In this document: positions 22,388 through 33,012 of the stretch, piece after piece | How positions within the stretch are numbered: the first letter of the stretch is position 1 | Layout: every line of letters starts with the position of its first letter | NCBI GenBank assembly: GCA_017590115.1 | Contig: JAGGNK010006002.1 | Coordinates: forward strand, 396,329-460,328 | Direction of reading: 5' to 3' | From: Montifringilla adamsi | Taxonomy: Eukaryota > Chordata > Aves > Passeriformes > Passeridae | DNA length: 64,000 nt | Notes under the pieces: generated by a model | What the model saw: only the letters and a program-made list of their open reading frames with translations | What the model was told of the DNA's origin: nothing | Databases searched by the model: none | Translations under genes and position numbers: made by a program

Positions 22388-22615
22388 TGTTCAGGCTGGA
22401 AAAGACCTTTAAAATCACACAGTCCCAGGATGGGTTTGTGTTGCAGGGACCTCAAAGCCATCTAGTGCCACCTGGCCATAGCAGGGACAACTTCCACTGT
22501 CCCAGGCTGCACCAAGCCCCAGTGTCCAACCTGGCCTGGGACACTGCCAGGGCTGGGGCGAGATCCTCCAGTCCAACCAGCAGCCCAGCACCAGGGTCAC
22601 CACTAAACCCCACCC
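22388..22615 (-). mobile_element. CR1 inserted into an older CR1
   Basis: The outer, older CR1 is split. Its 3' end (TTCAGGCTGGAAAAGACCTT) lies at 22388-22425, and its continuation (GATCCTCCAGTCCAACCAGC, then CAGCACCAGGGTCACCACTA) lies at 22561-22615. Between them, 22427-22553, sits a younger CR1 on the same strand with GGGACCTCAAAGCCATCTAG and CTTCCACTGTCCCAGGCTGC. The edges share ATCACACAGTCC and ATCCTCCAGTCC (9 of 12 bases), a possible target-site duplication. Confidence 0.75.
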
Positions 22616-23335
22616 TCTGGGAAAAATCTGTGGGTTTTGAGGATTTCCAGGGCTGGGAACTCTGCCCCTGTCATGGGCAGTGTGGGGCCAGGGAGCAGAG
22701 GAACCCCAAGTGACAGATCCTGAGTGCAGCTCTGTCCCCATGGCCACCTGTGCTCTCTGTGCTTTCCAAAGGCTTCTCTCCATCTAAATTCTCTGCTGCA
22801 CCTTGTGCAGATGGAGAGGATGGAGCTGTGTGAACAGTGGGAATTTTACTCCATTGACTGGATCAAAAATGGAGACACAGAGAGAGGAAAAACCTGGTGT
22901 GTTTTTCCTGTGCAATGTGAGAATCATTATTTTGTGTTTTAGGATTTTTTAAAATTTGTTTTTGAAAACTGGAAACAAAAAAAATCCTTTTCAGTCTCAA
23001 CAAAACCTGAATTCCCTTGAAAATCTGTTTTTGTTTATTTTTTTAAAGCTTATTATTGCCTAATTAGGATGGAATAAATTTTAGAGTGAAAAGCTCTTTT
23101 GAACTGAAATAATGAAAAACTGCAGTTCATGAATGCCTCAGTTGTCAGGTTTGCAAATGGCTCAGTCTCATTTTTATCTGACATTTTGGAGTTAATCTCT
23201 TGGTCACTGTTGCCTGTCCCCATGGGTCACTGCAAGGACCCCTAAAAATCTGATCTTTGTGTTCTGCACCAGTTTACCTGCACTAAAACAGACACCTAAA
23301 ATTTACCTCTGCTTTGGGGCAGGGGCTGAGCCCAG
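22616..23335. other. Unique, AT-rich sequence
   Basis: 22915-23110 is rich in T and A runs. No gene or TE was recognised before the minisatellite. Confidence 0.5.
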
Positions 23336-23984
23336 AGTGGGGCAGTGGGGGCAGTGGTCAGTGGGGTGAGGGGTCAGTGGGGTGAGTGGGGTGAGTGGGG
23401 TGAGTGGTCAGCGGGTCAATGGTCAGTGGGGTCAGTGGGTCAGTGGGGTCAGTGGTCAGTGGGTCAGCAGTCAGTGGGGTCAGTGGGCCAATGGTCAGTG
23501 GGGTCAGTGGGTCAGCAGTCAGTGGGTCAGTGGGCCAGCAGTCAGTGGAGTCAGTGGTCAGTGGGTCAGTGGTCAGCGGTCAGTGGGTCAATGGTCAGCA
23601 GTCAGTGGGTCAATGGTCAGTGGGTCAGTGGGTCAATGGTCAGTGGGGTCAGTGGGTCAGCAGTCAGTGGTCAGTGGTCAGCGGTCAGTGGGGTCAGTGG
23701 GGTCAGTGGTCAGTGAGTCAGTGGTCAGTGGTCAGTGGGTCAATGGTCAGCAGTCAGTGGAGTCAGTGGGTCAGTGGGTCAGTGGTCAGCGGTCAGTGGG
23801 TCAATGGTCAGCAGTCAGCGGGGTCAGTGGGTCAGTGGTCAGCGGTCAGTGGGTCAATGGTCAGTGGGGTCAGTGGGTCAGCAGTCAGTGGTCAGTGGTC
23901 AGTGGGTCAATGGTCAGTGGTCAGCGGTCAGTGGGGTCAGTGGGGTCAGTGGGTCAGCAGTCAGTGGGGTCAGCGGTCAGTGGG
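23336..23984 (+). repeat. G-rich minisatellite of GTCAGTGG units
   Basis: About 650 bases of 8-, 9- and 10-mers of the form GTCAGTGG(G)(G), with GTCAGCGG, GTCAGCA and GTCAATG variants. C is almost confined to the GTCA step, so strand asymmetry is extreme. The left end has GGGGTGAGTGGGGTGAGTGG-type runs that meet the four-run G-quadruplex pattern. The Ser/Gly/Gln/Val frames (up to 226 codons) are repeat products. Confidence 0.95.
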
Positions 23985-25182
23985 CTGCTGGTGAAGGTGC
24001 AGCTCCTTGGCAAGGTCTCCATACAATCCTTGACTCCACCAATCCAGACCCGGTTCCCTTGAACTGCTGCCAAAGGAGCGCCTGGACAGAGGAATTACTG
24101 AACTCTTCCCTGACCACACCGATCAGAGCTTCTGTGCACAGCCATCCAGCCACAGCAGCTGGAAAACTGCCTCCCTCCCCCCAGAAAATGTCATTCCTTC
24201 TCCTTCACCCCCTTTCCTGCGCCAATTAAAATTCAAAGAGCACAGCCCCAGCCAAGCCTGGGAACACTTTACAGCAATGACCCAGAGCAGGAGCCCTTGC
24301 TGTGCATTATCCTTTAACACCAAAGCACATCCTGGGAGCATCCCAGCCGAGCAGGAGGAGCCCTCAGGTGAGACCTGCCCAGCCAGAGGAGGCTTCTTCC
24401 CACACAGGTAAATCCTGCAGTGAGTCCAGGGAACTGCCGTTCCTGGAAGAAGCCTGGAATCAGCACTGCAGGGTTTCTAGAGGTGGTTTTGCCCCTTTTT
24501 GGGTATTTTTGCCTCTTTGTCTGTCCCAGGAGCAGCCCAGAGCTGTGAGGGCACTGTCCTGGCATTGCTGTTTCTCTGCTCCAGCAATTGGAGGAATGAA
24601 AAATGGAGCAAAGGGGAAGGAGCAAATCCAATGGTTGTCTCCCTTGAGCAGTGTCCAGACAATGCCCTTTTCTCTGCTGTTCTGTATCCTGGCTTTTAGT
24701 CGTGCTGTGAACCCAGCGAGCCTTCCAGCCTCAAACCACTCCAGGTAATGGGATTAAAGAGGGATTTACAAGTCAGCTCTGCCTTCTCATTCTCTCCCCT
24801 GGGCTGTGCCCCAGGATTTTGGAGGGGATGTCAGCCTCTGGTTTGGGGGAAGCTCTGGAAGCAGCATCCTGCCCTCCCAAATCCCTGGGACTGATCCAGC
24901 AATAAAGATGTTTGGTGCTTGTCATTTCGCATTGCAGCTGGGGAGTTCTCTCTTGGGAGGGGCTGGGAAGGAGAGGGGAAGAGGATGGGATGAGACTTTC
25001 AAGGCAAGGCAGAGCCTCAGAAGCAATGGGGCAACACCCACAGCCTCCCAAAAGCCAGGGAGGATCTCCAGAGCTGCTGCCAGCCCTCGGTGTGTCCTGT
25101 CACAGTGACAGGAGAACTGCCCCAAAGCCACAGAAACCCACCAGGACAACAGGGACACGGCCAAAGCCTGCCCATTGCTGAT
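23985..25182. other. Unique sequence, no gene seen
   Basis: Mixed composition, with frames up to 148 codons lacking domains. Nothing to annotate before the purine microsatellite. Confidence 0.5.
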
Positions 25183-25252
25183 GGGAAGGGAAGGGAAGGG
25201 AAGGGAAGGGAAGGGAAGAAGGGAAGGGAAGAAAGGAAGGGAAGAAGGGAAG
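25183..25252 (+). repeat. GGGAA purine microsatellite
   Basis: About 70 bases of uninterrupted purines, mostly (GGGAA)n with GAAGAAGG variants. Such mirror-like purine tracts can form triplex DNA. Confidence 0.95.
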
Positions 25253-26769
25253 GTGAGCCCTGCTCATGGCCTGCTCATCTCTGCTGACATGGGGATCCTT
25301 TTTTTACCCCTGTCAGCACCATAAAAGCAGCAGAGCTCCGGAGCCACCAGCCCTGTGCCTCGGGCACCCTGAGCACCAATGTGTCAGCAGATTTCTAATC
25401 CTGGATCATTTCCTGCTGGGAATGGGGCAGGAGGAGCAGCAGCACATCTGGTTCATTAACTGAGCCTTGGGCAGGCTCCAAACTGCTGTCAAGGACTGAG
25501 AGTTGCTGCTGTGATTTTTCTGATCTCAGGAAGAGCTTTCCTTGCTGCTGGTTGGGGAATGTTTTGCTGTGCAAATGGAACTGATCTGGGAGGGAATTGC
25601 AGAGGTGCTCAGAGGGTGATGTGCCCCCATTGTCCAAAGTGTGACAGGCTGGAGCAGGGCCTGGGCTCTGAGCACAGGCTGGGCTCAGCTCCCTGCTGCC
25701 CCAGGAAGGTGTCCAGGCAGAGCTGGCAGGATGCAGCTCTCACAGACCTGGTCCTCATTTACCTTCACCTGCCACAAACTCAGTCTTTGGCAGTTAAAGC
25801 TGAACAAGCTTTTGTGAATCTTTGCAGGAATCTCCCTCTGTTGGATAAGGGAATATTCTCCAGCTTTATTGTGCTCCAGAGGATCACCCAATAGGCTGAG
25901 ATTTTCTTTTTTAACAGCTCCTTTTCCTGCTGGTTTGTCCTGCCTGTCCAGCCTGGTCTGGATCATACCCAAGCTCCTCTTAAATGTATTTTTTTAAAAG
26001 GATGTGGCTTTAACCTCCAGCATTTTTATTATTATTTGCCTCAGTAAAATTGCCAGGAGATGTTTTCTAGGGAGACTCAAAGAGTCCCCAGCATGAAGAA
26101 CCCCCTGTTCCTTTGCAGGATCTAGTGGCTGGAAGGGAGCAGCCCTGGCCCTGCAGTGATCCCAGCCTCCCTTGCTTTGCAGCTGATCCCAGGGTCCAGC
26201 CCTGAGCAGCCTGCTGGGAATGCAGTGCTGAGCCATCAGCAGGAGGGAGCAGATGCTTTCCTGGGGTTCCTGCCACCTTCCCTTCCCACCTGTGCCACTC
26301 CACAGGCTTCACATCCCAGGCGATGCCAATAAACCCACACAGGGTTTTATTTGGATTTGCTTTCTTTTATCCTGCTCTGATTTAGGAGGAGTTCCCCAGT
26401 CCAAGTGCACAGGAACCCTTAATGCTCCTCACACCTGAGTCTCAGTTCAAACTGAACAGGGAACAGCTGAGCTGGATCTCTGGGCTGGCTGAAGCTTTAG
26501 TTCCACAAATATCCTGCTCTCCTCCTCTCCCAGTCCATTATCACAATGAAGGCCATCCTGTGCAGAGGTGCCCGTGCTCATCCTGCTCACTGAGACTCAG
26601 AGCTGGTCACAATTCTCACAGAAAATAATTTAGAAAATAATAAAAAAAAACTAGAAAAAGATGTTTTGCCCTCAGTTGCCAGGAAAAATAGCTGTGACCT
26701 TTCTTAGCAGAATTTCCAGTGTTAAAAGACATTTGTGAAATGTTTGGTTTTCACATAGAAAAACAAAAG
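25253..26769. other. Unique sequence, no gene seen
   Basis: A frame at 25511-25894 (127 codons) has no domain. 26620-26660 is A-rich with AAATAATAAAAAAAAAC. Confidence 0.5.
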
Positions 26770-26846
26770 GGTTTTTTTTTTGTTTGTGTTGTTGTTGTTG
26801 TTTCATGTTGGTTTTTTGTGTGTTTTTTTGTTTGTTTTTTTTTTCC
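26770..26846 (+). repeat. T/G low-complexity tract with (GTT)n
   Basis: Runs of 7-10 T separated by G, including GTTGTTGTTGTTG, and ending in TTTTTTTTTTCCCC. The complement is A-rich with CAA steps, like 56957-57042. Confidence 0.9.
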
Positions 26847-27337
26847 CCTCAGCCCAAACCCAGCCCCATCCCAAAGCCAGTGCAGGGACGTGGTTCCAAG
26901 CACATTCCTCCCCTCCTGCAGGGATTGATTCCAGCTCTCTGAAGCAGCTCCTTCTCCTCTCCCCAGCATTTTTATTTGTGCAGTCAGTGCCCACAGCTCA
27001 GGCACTCCTTACACTTCTCTCCACATCACTGCTCTGTTTCTTCAGCCTCTTCCCACCGGCCTTCCCTCTCTGATCCAGAAGATCCATCACTTTTTGTGTT
27101 CTCAGCCTTGGGACTGTTCATTTCTCTGCTCCTGGCAGCAGCAGCTGCTCCAGCAGGACCAGGGCCCCCTTTTCTCCTGTCCCAGCAGTGTGCACCCACC
27201 CTGGGGCTTTGCGAGGGGGTTTGGATGGGATCTTGCTGGGGTCAGGGCCCCCAGAGGGGCCATTCCGACAGGAACACGTTCCCTGATGGATCCCAGTGCC
27301 CAGAGTCCAACCAGTGGCCCCTCAGCTCTCAAATCAG
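26847..27337. other. Unique, pyrimidine-leaning sequence
   Basis: No gene was recognised. Frames that continue rightward enter the CR1 at 27338. Confidence 0.5.
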
Positions 27338-27525
27338 AGGGTGGGCAGGCCCTGGCACAGGGTGCCCAGAGCAGCTGTGGCTGCCCCTGGATCCCTGGCA
27401 GTGCCCAAGGCCAGGCTGGACATTGGGGCTGGAGCAGCCTGGGACAGTGGGAGGTGTCCCTGCCATGGCAGGGGTGGCACTGGGTGGGCTTTGGGATCCC
27501 TTCCCACCCAACCCACTCCACGATC
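27338..27525 (+). mobile_element. CR1 LINE 3' end
   Basis: GGTGGGCAGGCCCTGGCACA through CCATGGCAGGGGTGGCACTG to a short ACCCACTCCACGATCC tail. Nearly identical to the copy at 9553 in the shared part. Confidence 0.94.
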
Positions 27526-29053
27526 CAAGATCTCTAAAATCAGTCTCAGGGCTGAATCTCTGCACACGTGGGGCTGAGATTCCCAGGTTGTTTGATGAGA
27601 TGTAGGAACCACTAAATTCCTGTAATTATTTTTCTTTTCAGTTTTCCCTTTCTTCCTGAAACATCTGAGAGTTTACATTTTCCCCTGTCCTCCTTCTCAC
27701 GACACTTCCAGGCCATTTCCCAGCTTCCCTGGCCCTAATCTGGCCCTACCTCTCCTTTAGGAAGAATTCAGCTCTTCCAAGGGAATGTTTTGTCCAGTCC
27801 CAGCCCCTCCCTCGTGAGGCCCAGCAGAGCTGAGAAGTGGGGAGCAAATAGCCCAGACCCCACCATGCACAGACACTTCCCATGGTTATCCTGGCCTTGC
27901 CTGGAGAAAAGTGCCAATATTCCCTCAGAAAGGGACTTAGTTGTTCCAAAATTCCCCCTCTGTAACATAGCAACATTTTTGGTCAGACAAGGAGCTGTTC
28001 TGGACTATTTTCTGCAGTGAAAAGGCCCTGAGCTGGGAGCAGCTGGGTGTTCCCTGGATCACAGATGCCCAGGGATGTTTCCCTGCCAGGCAGGACTGTG
28101 GCTCCTTCCTCCCAGATTCCAGAGAGGCCAATTACTTCCAAGTCATTTTGCCTTTTCCTATCTGCCACTGTTCCTTAATTGGTGGTCTGGGTTTAATGAG
28201 GCAGAAAAGCATCGAGTGAATCCAAAGGCTTCATTCAATAGGGGATATTTCACATGTAACCTTTGGAAAGAAGGTGGATCCGCCCTAGAGCTGGGACTGG
28301 GAAAATTCTGAGGCTGCAGCTGCTGAGGGGGACTCGGGCTCTGCCTGATAAACAGAGAAAACTTCTATGAAAGATTTTTTTACTAAGAAAATAACCTGTC
28401 ACCTTTCTCAAAGCATCTTCATCCCAGGGCCTGAGAGCAAGGCTGGAGAAAGAGGCTCAGTTTTACCCCACAGCCACAATTCCCAGCTTCCCCCTCACTC
28501 ATCACTCCCTGGAAGCTGCTCCTCCCTGCTCCAGGGAGCTCCAGGGCACACAGGGCAGGGCTGGGCTGGATCTTGGGACAGTCCCGAGGGGACACAGGGA
28601 CACCCAGCAATGGAGAGCTCCGGGTGGGTATTACAGGGATGGAGAGAGCGTGGAGAGGCAAGGAAACCCCTGCAGCAGAACAGGGACGAAGGCACTAAAA
28701 ATCCCTGGTGAAGGTACTGAAACCCCTGGAGAACTCCTCTGAACGAGGAATACAGGACCCAAGCACCCCATTCCCTTTCCTCCCTGGGAAGCACTCAGGA
28801 TTCCTGCCACTGCTTTGTTCCCCTCAGGACTCCTCCTTGCTGGGGTCTGAGGAAAACCTTCCAGGGAAACAGCAGGGAACAGGGACAGAGCCATGCCCAG
28901 CCCACAGAAACAGCCATGGCTTCACAGTTCTCCAACAATCCCACAGCTGAATTTCAATTTTACAGGAATGCCGGTGGGCCTGGAGCTGTTTCTGTTGGGA
29001 AATTCTCACTGATCTCTGCCTTCCTAAATCTCAGCATTTCAGTGTTGCTGAGA
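27526..29053. other. Unique sequence, no gene seen
   Basis: Overlapping frames of 60-114 codons on both strands, none with a domain. It contains no obvious repeat. Confidence 0.5.
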
Positions 29054-29190
29054 ATGGTCCAACCCCAAGGCTGCCAGAGCTACAGGAGGGTTTGGACAGC
29101 ACTGCCAGGGATGCCCAGGGTGGGATTGTTGGGGGGTCTGGGCAGGGCCAGGAGTGGGGCTGGGTGAGCCTTGTGGGTCTATCCCAAGTC
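29054..29190 (+). mobile_element. CR1 LINE fragment, opposite to the next element
   Basis: GGCTGCCAGAGCTACAGGAG, GGGATGCCCAGGGTGGGATT and GTCTGGGCAGGGCCAGGAGT match the second subfamily. It lacks the usual tail and instead ends at GGGTCTATCCCAAG, directly against a minus-strand CR1 reverse transcriptase remnant. Confidence 0.85.
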
Positions 29191-30470
29191 ACAGTCCAAA
29201 TAGACACATCCACAGCCTTTCCTGCATCTACCAGGAGGGTCAGCTGGTCATGAAAGGAGACCAGGTTGGTCAAACACGACCTACCCCTCCTGAACCCCTG
29301 GTGGCTGGGTCTGATACCCTGGCCATGCTGTGAGTGCTGGGTGATGACACTCAGTATGAACTGTTCTGTAACCTCACTGGGTACTGAGGTCAGGCTGACT
29401 GGCCTGTAATCACCAGGATCCTCCTTCCCACTCTTGTTGTGAACAGAGTAAACATTGGGCAGCTTCCAGTCATCTGGAACCTCCCCAGTGAGCCAGGGCT
29501 GCTGGTAAATGATGGAGAGCAGCTTGGCAAGCTCATCTGCCAGCTCCCTCATCACCCTGGGGTGGATCCCATCTGGGTCCATGGATTTAGGAGCATCCAA
29601 TAGGCTCAGCAGTTCTCTGACTGCCTCCTCCTGGATCACAGGGGGCTCATTCTGCACCCTGACACCATCAACCAACCCAGGAGGATACTTGTCCTGAGGA
29701 CAGGCCATCTTCTCATTAAAGACTGAGGCAAAGAGGGTGTTGAGGATCTCTGCTTTCTCCTCATCTGCAGTTACTCATTTCCCTCCCTCATCCAATAGAG
29801 AACAAAGGCTGATCTTACCCTTCCTTTTACTACTAATATATTTGTAAAAACATTTTTTATTGTCCTTTACAAAAGTTTCCGCAGTTACTCATTTCCCTCC
29901 CTCATCCAATAGAGAACAAAGGCTGATCTTGCCCTTCCTTTTACTACTAATATATTTGTAAAAACATTTTTTATTGTCCTTTGCAAAAGTTTCTAAATTA
30001 AGTCTGAACTGAGCTTTAGCCTCCCTATTTTTTTTTTCCTACATGCCCTAGCAGCCCCCTTAAACACTTCCTGAGAGACCTGACCCTTCTTCCAAAGATG
30101 TTGCATCCTCCTTTTATTCCTGAGTTCCTCCAAAACCTCCTTGCCCATCCAGGCTGGACATTTACCTTATTGACTTTCAGCACATAGGGACAGTCTGCTC
30201 CTGTGACCTCAGGATCTCTGTTTTGAAGCATGCCCACCTGTCCTGAAGTAATTTGCTTTTAAGGGCTACTTCCTAAGGAGGTTTCTGAATAAGTCTCCTT
30301 CTGCTGCTGGACCATGGCCTCCAGCTCTTCTTGTTTGTTACCCATGCTGTGTGCACTGGTATCCATGCACCTCAGCTGGGCTGCTGATTTCACCCCTAAC
30401 TCAGGCTTGCCACCCTTGGGCCTGCTTCCAGACAGCCCAGCTGCATCCCCTTCCTCCTTCAAACCTAGTT
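29191..30470 (-). pseudogene. CR1 ORF2 remnant (endonuclease scrap and reverse transcriptase)
   Basis: ORF2 of CR1 encodes an AP-type endonuclease and a reverse transcriptase. Reading leftward, RCMDTSAHSMGNKQEELEAM (around 30330-30380) is the start of the endonuclease, but the chain breaks soon after (KETYSETSLGSS). It resumes near 30150 in the linker with PAWMGKEVLEELRNKRRMQ, so most of the endonuclease is deleted. The linker VKDNKKCFYKYISSKRK follows, present twice because of a 114-bp duplication. The open frame ending at 29708 then gives DAPKSMDPDGIHPRVMRELA, PGDYRPVSLTSVPSE and GFRRGRSCLTNLVSFHDQ, which are early reverse transcriptase motifs. The sequence stops at AGKAVDVSIW. The catalytic YADD box is absent. 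Confidence 0.88.
29767..29994 (-). repeat. 114-bp tandem duplication inside CR1 ORF2
   Basis: 29767-29880 and 29881-29994 are adjacent copies with about three base differences (in the GATCTTACCC, CCTTTACAAAA and GTTTCC positions). The length is a multiple of three, adding 38 codons of the endonuclease-reverse transcriptase linker. Confidence 0.95.
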
Positions 30471-30489
30471 GAAAGCCCCCTCAATGAGT

Positions 30490-31505
30490 TCTGCCAGTTC
30501 ATGAGCTAAAAACCTTCTGCTCTTAACAGAGAGATGGAGCCCATCCCATTCCATAACACCAACCCTTGAGCCACCTGGTAATAACCTGGGCTCTCCTACT
30601 CCTTTCAATGCTTTTCTCAGACACCAAAGGGACTGAGCAGAACACTACCTGTGTCCCTGTCCTATCGATCACTTGACCCAGTGCTCTAAAATCCCTTTTA
30701 ATTGCCCTGACACTCCTCTTTTCAATCTCATCACTGCCAGCCTGGAGTATCAGCAGTGGGTGATAATCAGAGGGCTGAATCAGCTCAGGAAATCCCTCAG
30801 TGATATCCTGTACCTGAGCCCTGGGGAGGCAGCAGACCTCTCTGTGGGGTGGGTCCATTTGACATCTGGGGCCCTCTGTTTCCCTCAGAAGGGAGTCACC
30901 CACTACCACCACCTTCTTTCCTTTTTAGTGTCAGAGGCAGTGATCTGCCTGACAGACAAAGTGTAATTGGGAGGCTCACTGGGCAGATCATTTTCTTCTG
31001 TGTCCTCTGGCTGACCCTCTAGATCCAGGGGCTCATACCCATTCTGAAGTGGCCCCTGGCTAGGGGATGGGGGTCAGGAGGAATTTTTATTATTACCTCC
31101 CTAAACAGGGTCCCATTTCCACTCCCCTTCATCTACCAGGTGTCCTTCTATTACCTGACAGTGGGAGGCATGGGACTCTGACTCTTGGTGGGCCTCCCTC
31201 AAGGATGGAAGGGCTGAACTCCACCAATCTATTTCCCTTTCACTTTTCCTGACACTCCTTAGTCTTTCAACTTCCTCTCTAAGCTCGGCCACCAGTGAAA
31301 GGAGATGTTCACCTGTTCACACCGCAGGTAGATTTCCTCTGCAACACCCCTTGAAACCACTGCTGAGCCCAAACACTCTGCACAGGAATGGGTCTGCCAG
31401 GACAGACCTGTCCTTTTTGGAGGGTTCCATCTGGTTACATACACTCGTACTAACTGCAGGTTTTGACCATGTAAAAACCATTAGTAACAAAAGCACAGAA
31501 TCCAA
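30490..31505 (-). pseudogene. CR1 ORF1 remnant with SGNH/GDSL esterase domain
   Basis: CR1 ORF1 proteins bind nucleic acid and carry an esterase domain (known for CR1-clade LINEs). Here the N-terminal part shows a cysteine-containing CAECLGSAVVSRGVAEEIYL segment (about 31320-31390). In another frame it shows a charged coiled-coil-like LREEVERLRSVRKSEREIDW segment near 31225-31290. After a further break, 30523-30912 encodes VVVGDSLLRETEG, whose GDSL is the block I nucleophile motif, followed by SDYHPLLILQAGSDEIEKRS and DRTGTQVVFCSVPLVSEKS. At least two frame changes separate these pieces, so no intact protein is made. The frame order matches the family and the assignment is from memory of avian CR1 proteins. 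Confidence 0.82.
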
Positions 31506-31720
31506 CCAATCAACAGAAACAACAGACCAAGAACCTCACTAGCAGGAGGAAACCTGCAGCCCTGCCCGTGCTAACTCCGTGCCACGCCTGCCTGCCCTCT
31601 CTGGTCCCCATGCTCCCTGGAGCCCTCTTTTCATCACCCTGCCTGCCTGGCCAGCAAGAACTCTGGATATTCCATGACCCTATGATCCCAGGAACAACAC
31701 AGTGCCAGAGGGAAAGCACC

Positions 31721-32810
31721 ACATTCTTATTAGCTTAAATCTAAATACAATAAAATTAAATCAAATAAATAATCAGAATTTTGAGACTGGTCCTGGGTCC
31801 GGTTGGTGATTCCAGGCTGCAGCTCAGCAGCTGCCACTGCCCCCAGTAAATGTGCAGGGATTGCAATCAGTTGGTGTTTAATTAACTACAATCACTGTCT
31901 CATTAGCTCCAAGCACAATTCCTGCTATGGAGCCTTCTTCTGATCCCTTCCTAGGAGGCTTTGTTTCATTTGGGAATGGGAGTGGGGCAGATGAATTGTG
32001 CTGGGAGGATCCCAGCAAGGCCCCGATGCCAGGACCCCACAGACATCCCCAGACCCTACAGATGTTGTGGCATCAGCACCAGGACAGTTTGGGCACTTCC
32101 CTAGACCAAGTTTTGTGTGCAATCAGTGGAAAGATCTCAACCATGCTGAGAGTCCCCACCCTTTGTTTCTCGAGCAGCTAGGGGGTGGTTTGGGATGTTT
32201 TATTCCTGCTGTACTGGTGTGGTTGTTCTAACTCCTCCATCCCTACAAAGGCCAAGACAAGAGGATTTGTATTAAACAATGCTCTGATAAGGGTGTTTTC
32301 CTTGATAACGAGTTGATGTCAGTTCAGTGACAGTACCCACAGCTTTCCTTTTGTTTGTCTTTACAGCTCCATCAGAGAAATCACTTTGTGTTTGCAATTC
32401 ACTTGTTTGCTCTCCTTTCTTCTTCCTCTACAGCAAAGATAAAACCACCAGCCTTTAGAAATCACACAAGAGGGTAAAAAATTCAATATCTAGCTATAGA
32501 AGTTAAAATAAATAAAAAGCCAGCAAGCCTCCCAAAACCAGGAAGGTTCAATTCTCCTTTAAAGCATTTGGTGAAATGATCACCCTCTGCACAAACCCAG
32601 AGCCAGCCCACAGCCCCTGACCAGGGCACTGACTGCTCCAGGAACGAGCCCCGGGAAACTCCTGCCACTGACCGGAGTGGATTTGTGTCAGCAAGGGTGG
32701 AAATCAATGGGGAGGCACCAGCAAAAGAGTTGTTAAATTCCTGCATTTCTGGTGTTTATTTTCCACACCTCAGAGAAACAATTTTGGTCTCAGTGAGTGT
32801 CTTTCACCAC
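31721..32810. other. Unique, AT-rich sequence
   Basis: Starts with an A-rich TAAATCTAAATACAATAAAA stretch that may be flanking DNA of the CR1 insertion. No gene seen. Confidence 0.5.
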
Positions 32811-33012
32811 TAAAAGAAATTAGTTTGGGTTAGAAGGGACATTAAATCCCACCCAGTGCCACCCCTGGCACACAATCCCACACCTCCCACTGCCCCAGGC
32901 TGCTCCAAGCCCCTTGGACACTTCCAGGAGCAGCCACAGCTGCTCTGGGCACCCTGTGCCAGGGCCTGCCCACCCTGCCAGTCAGGAATCCCTTCCCAAT
33001 ATCCCATTTAAA
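32811..33012 (-). mobile_element. CR1 LINE 3' end
   Basis: TTTGGGTTAGAAGGGACATT, CACCTCCCACTGCCCCAGGC and GCTGCTCTGGGCACCCTGTG. It has an internal deletion after CTCCAAGCCCC relative to the other copies. Confidence 0.92.

Larger units (their letters stand above)
29191..31720 (-). mobile_element. Internally deleted CR1 LINE with ORF1 and ORF2 remnants
   Basis: The longest element in the window, read right to left: a GC-richer possible 5' UTR (about 31510-31720), ORF1 remnants (30490-31505) and ORF2 remnants (29191-30470). It stops inside the reverse transcriptase. Most of the endonuclease is missing. The 3' UTR and tail are not attached; an oppositely oriented CR1 piece adjoins at 29190. Frameshifts and stops are present, so it is dead. 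The 5' limit is uncertain. Confidence 0.88.

Noticed and set aside
23345..24229. Ser/Gly/Gln/Val-rich frames of 123-226 codons
   Set aside because: Direct translation of the GTCAGTGG minisatellite in three frames, with no independent coding evidence.
27094..27605. 147- and 209-codon frames near 27 kb
   Set aside because: Their right halves are CR1 sequence and the left halves have no domain.
29031..29708. Intact reverse transcriptase gene
   Set aside because: The frame covers only early reverse transcriptase motifs, lacks the catalytic box and ends in antisense of another CR1.
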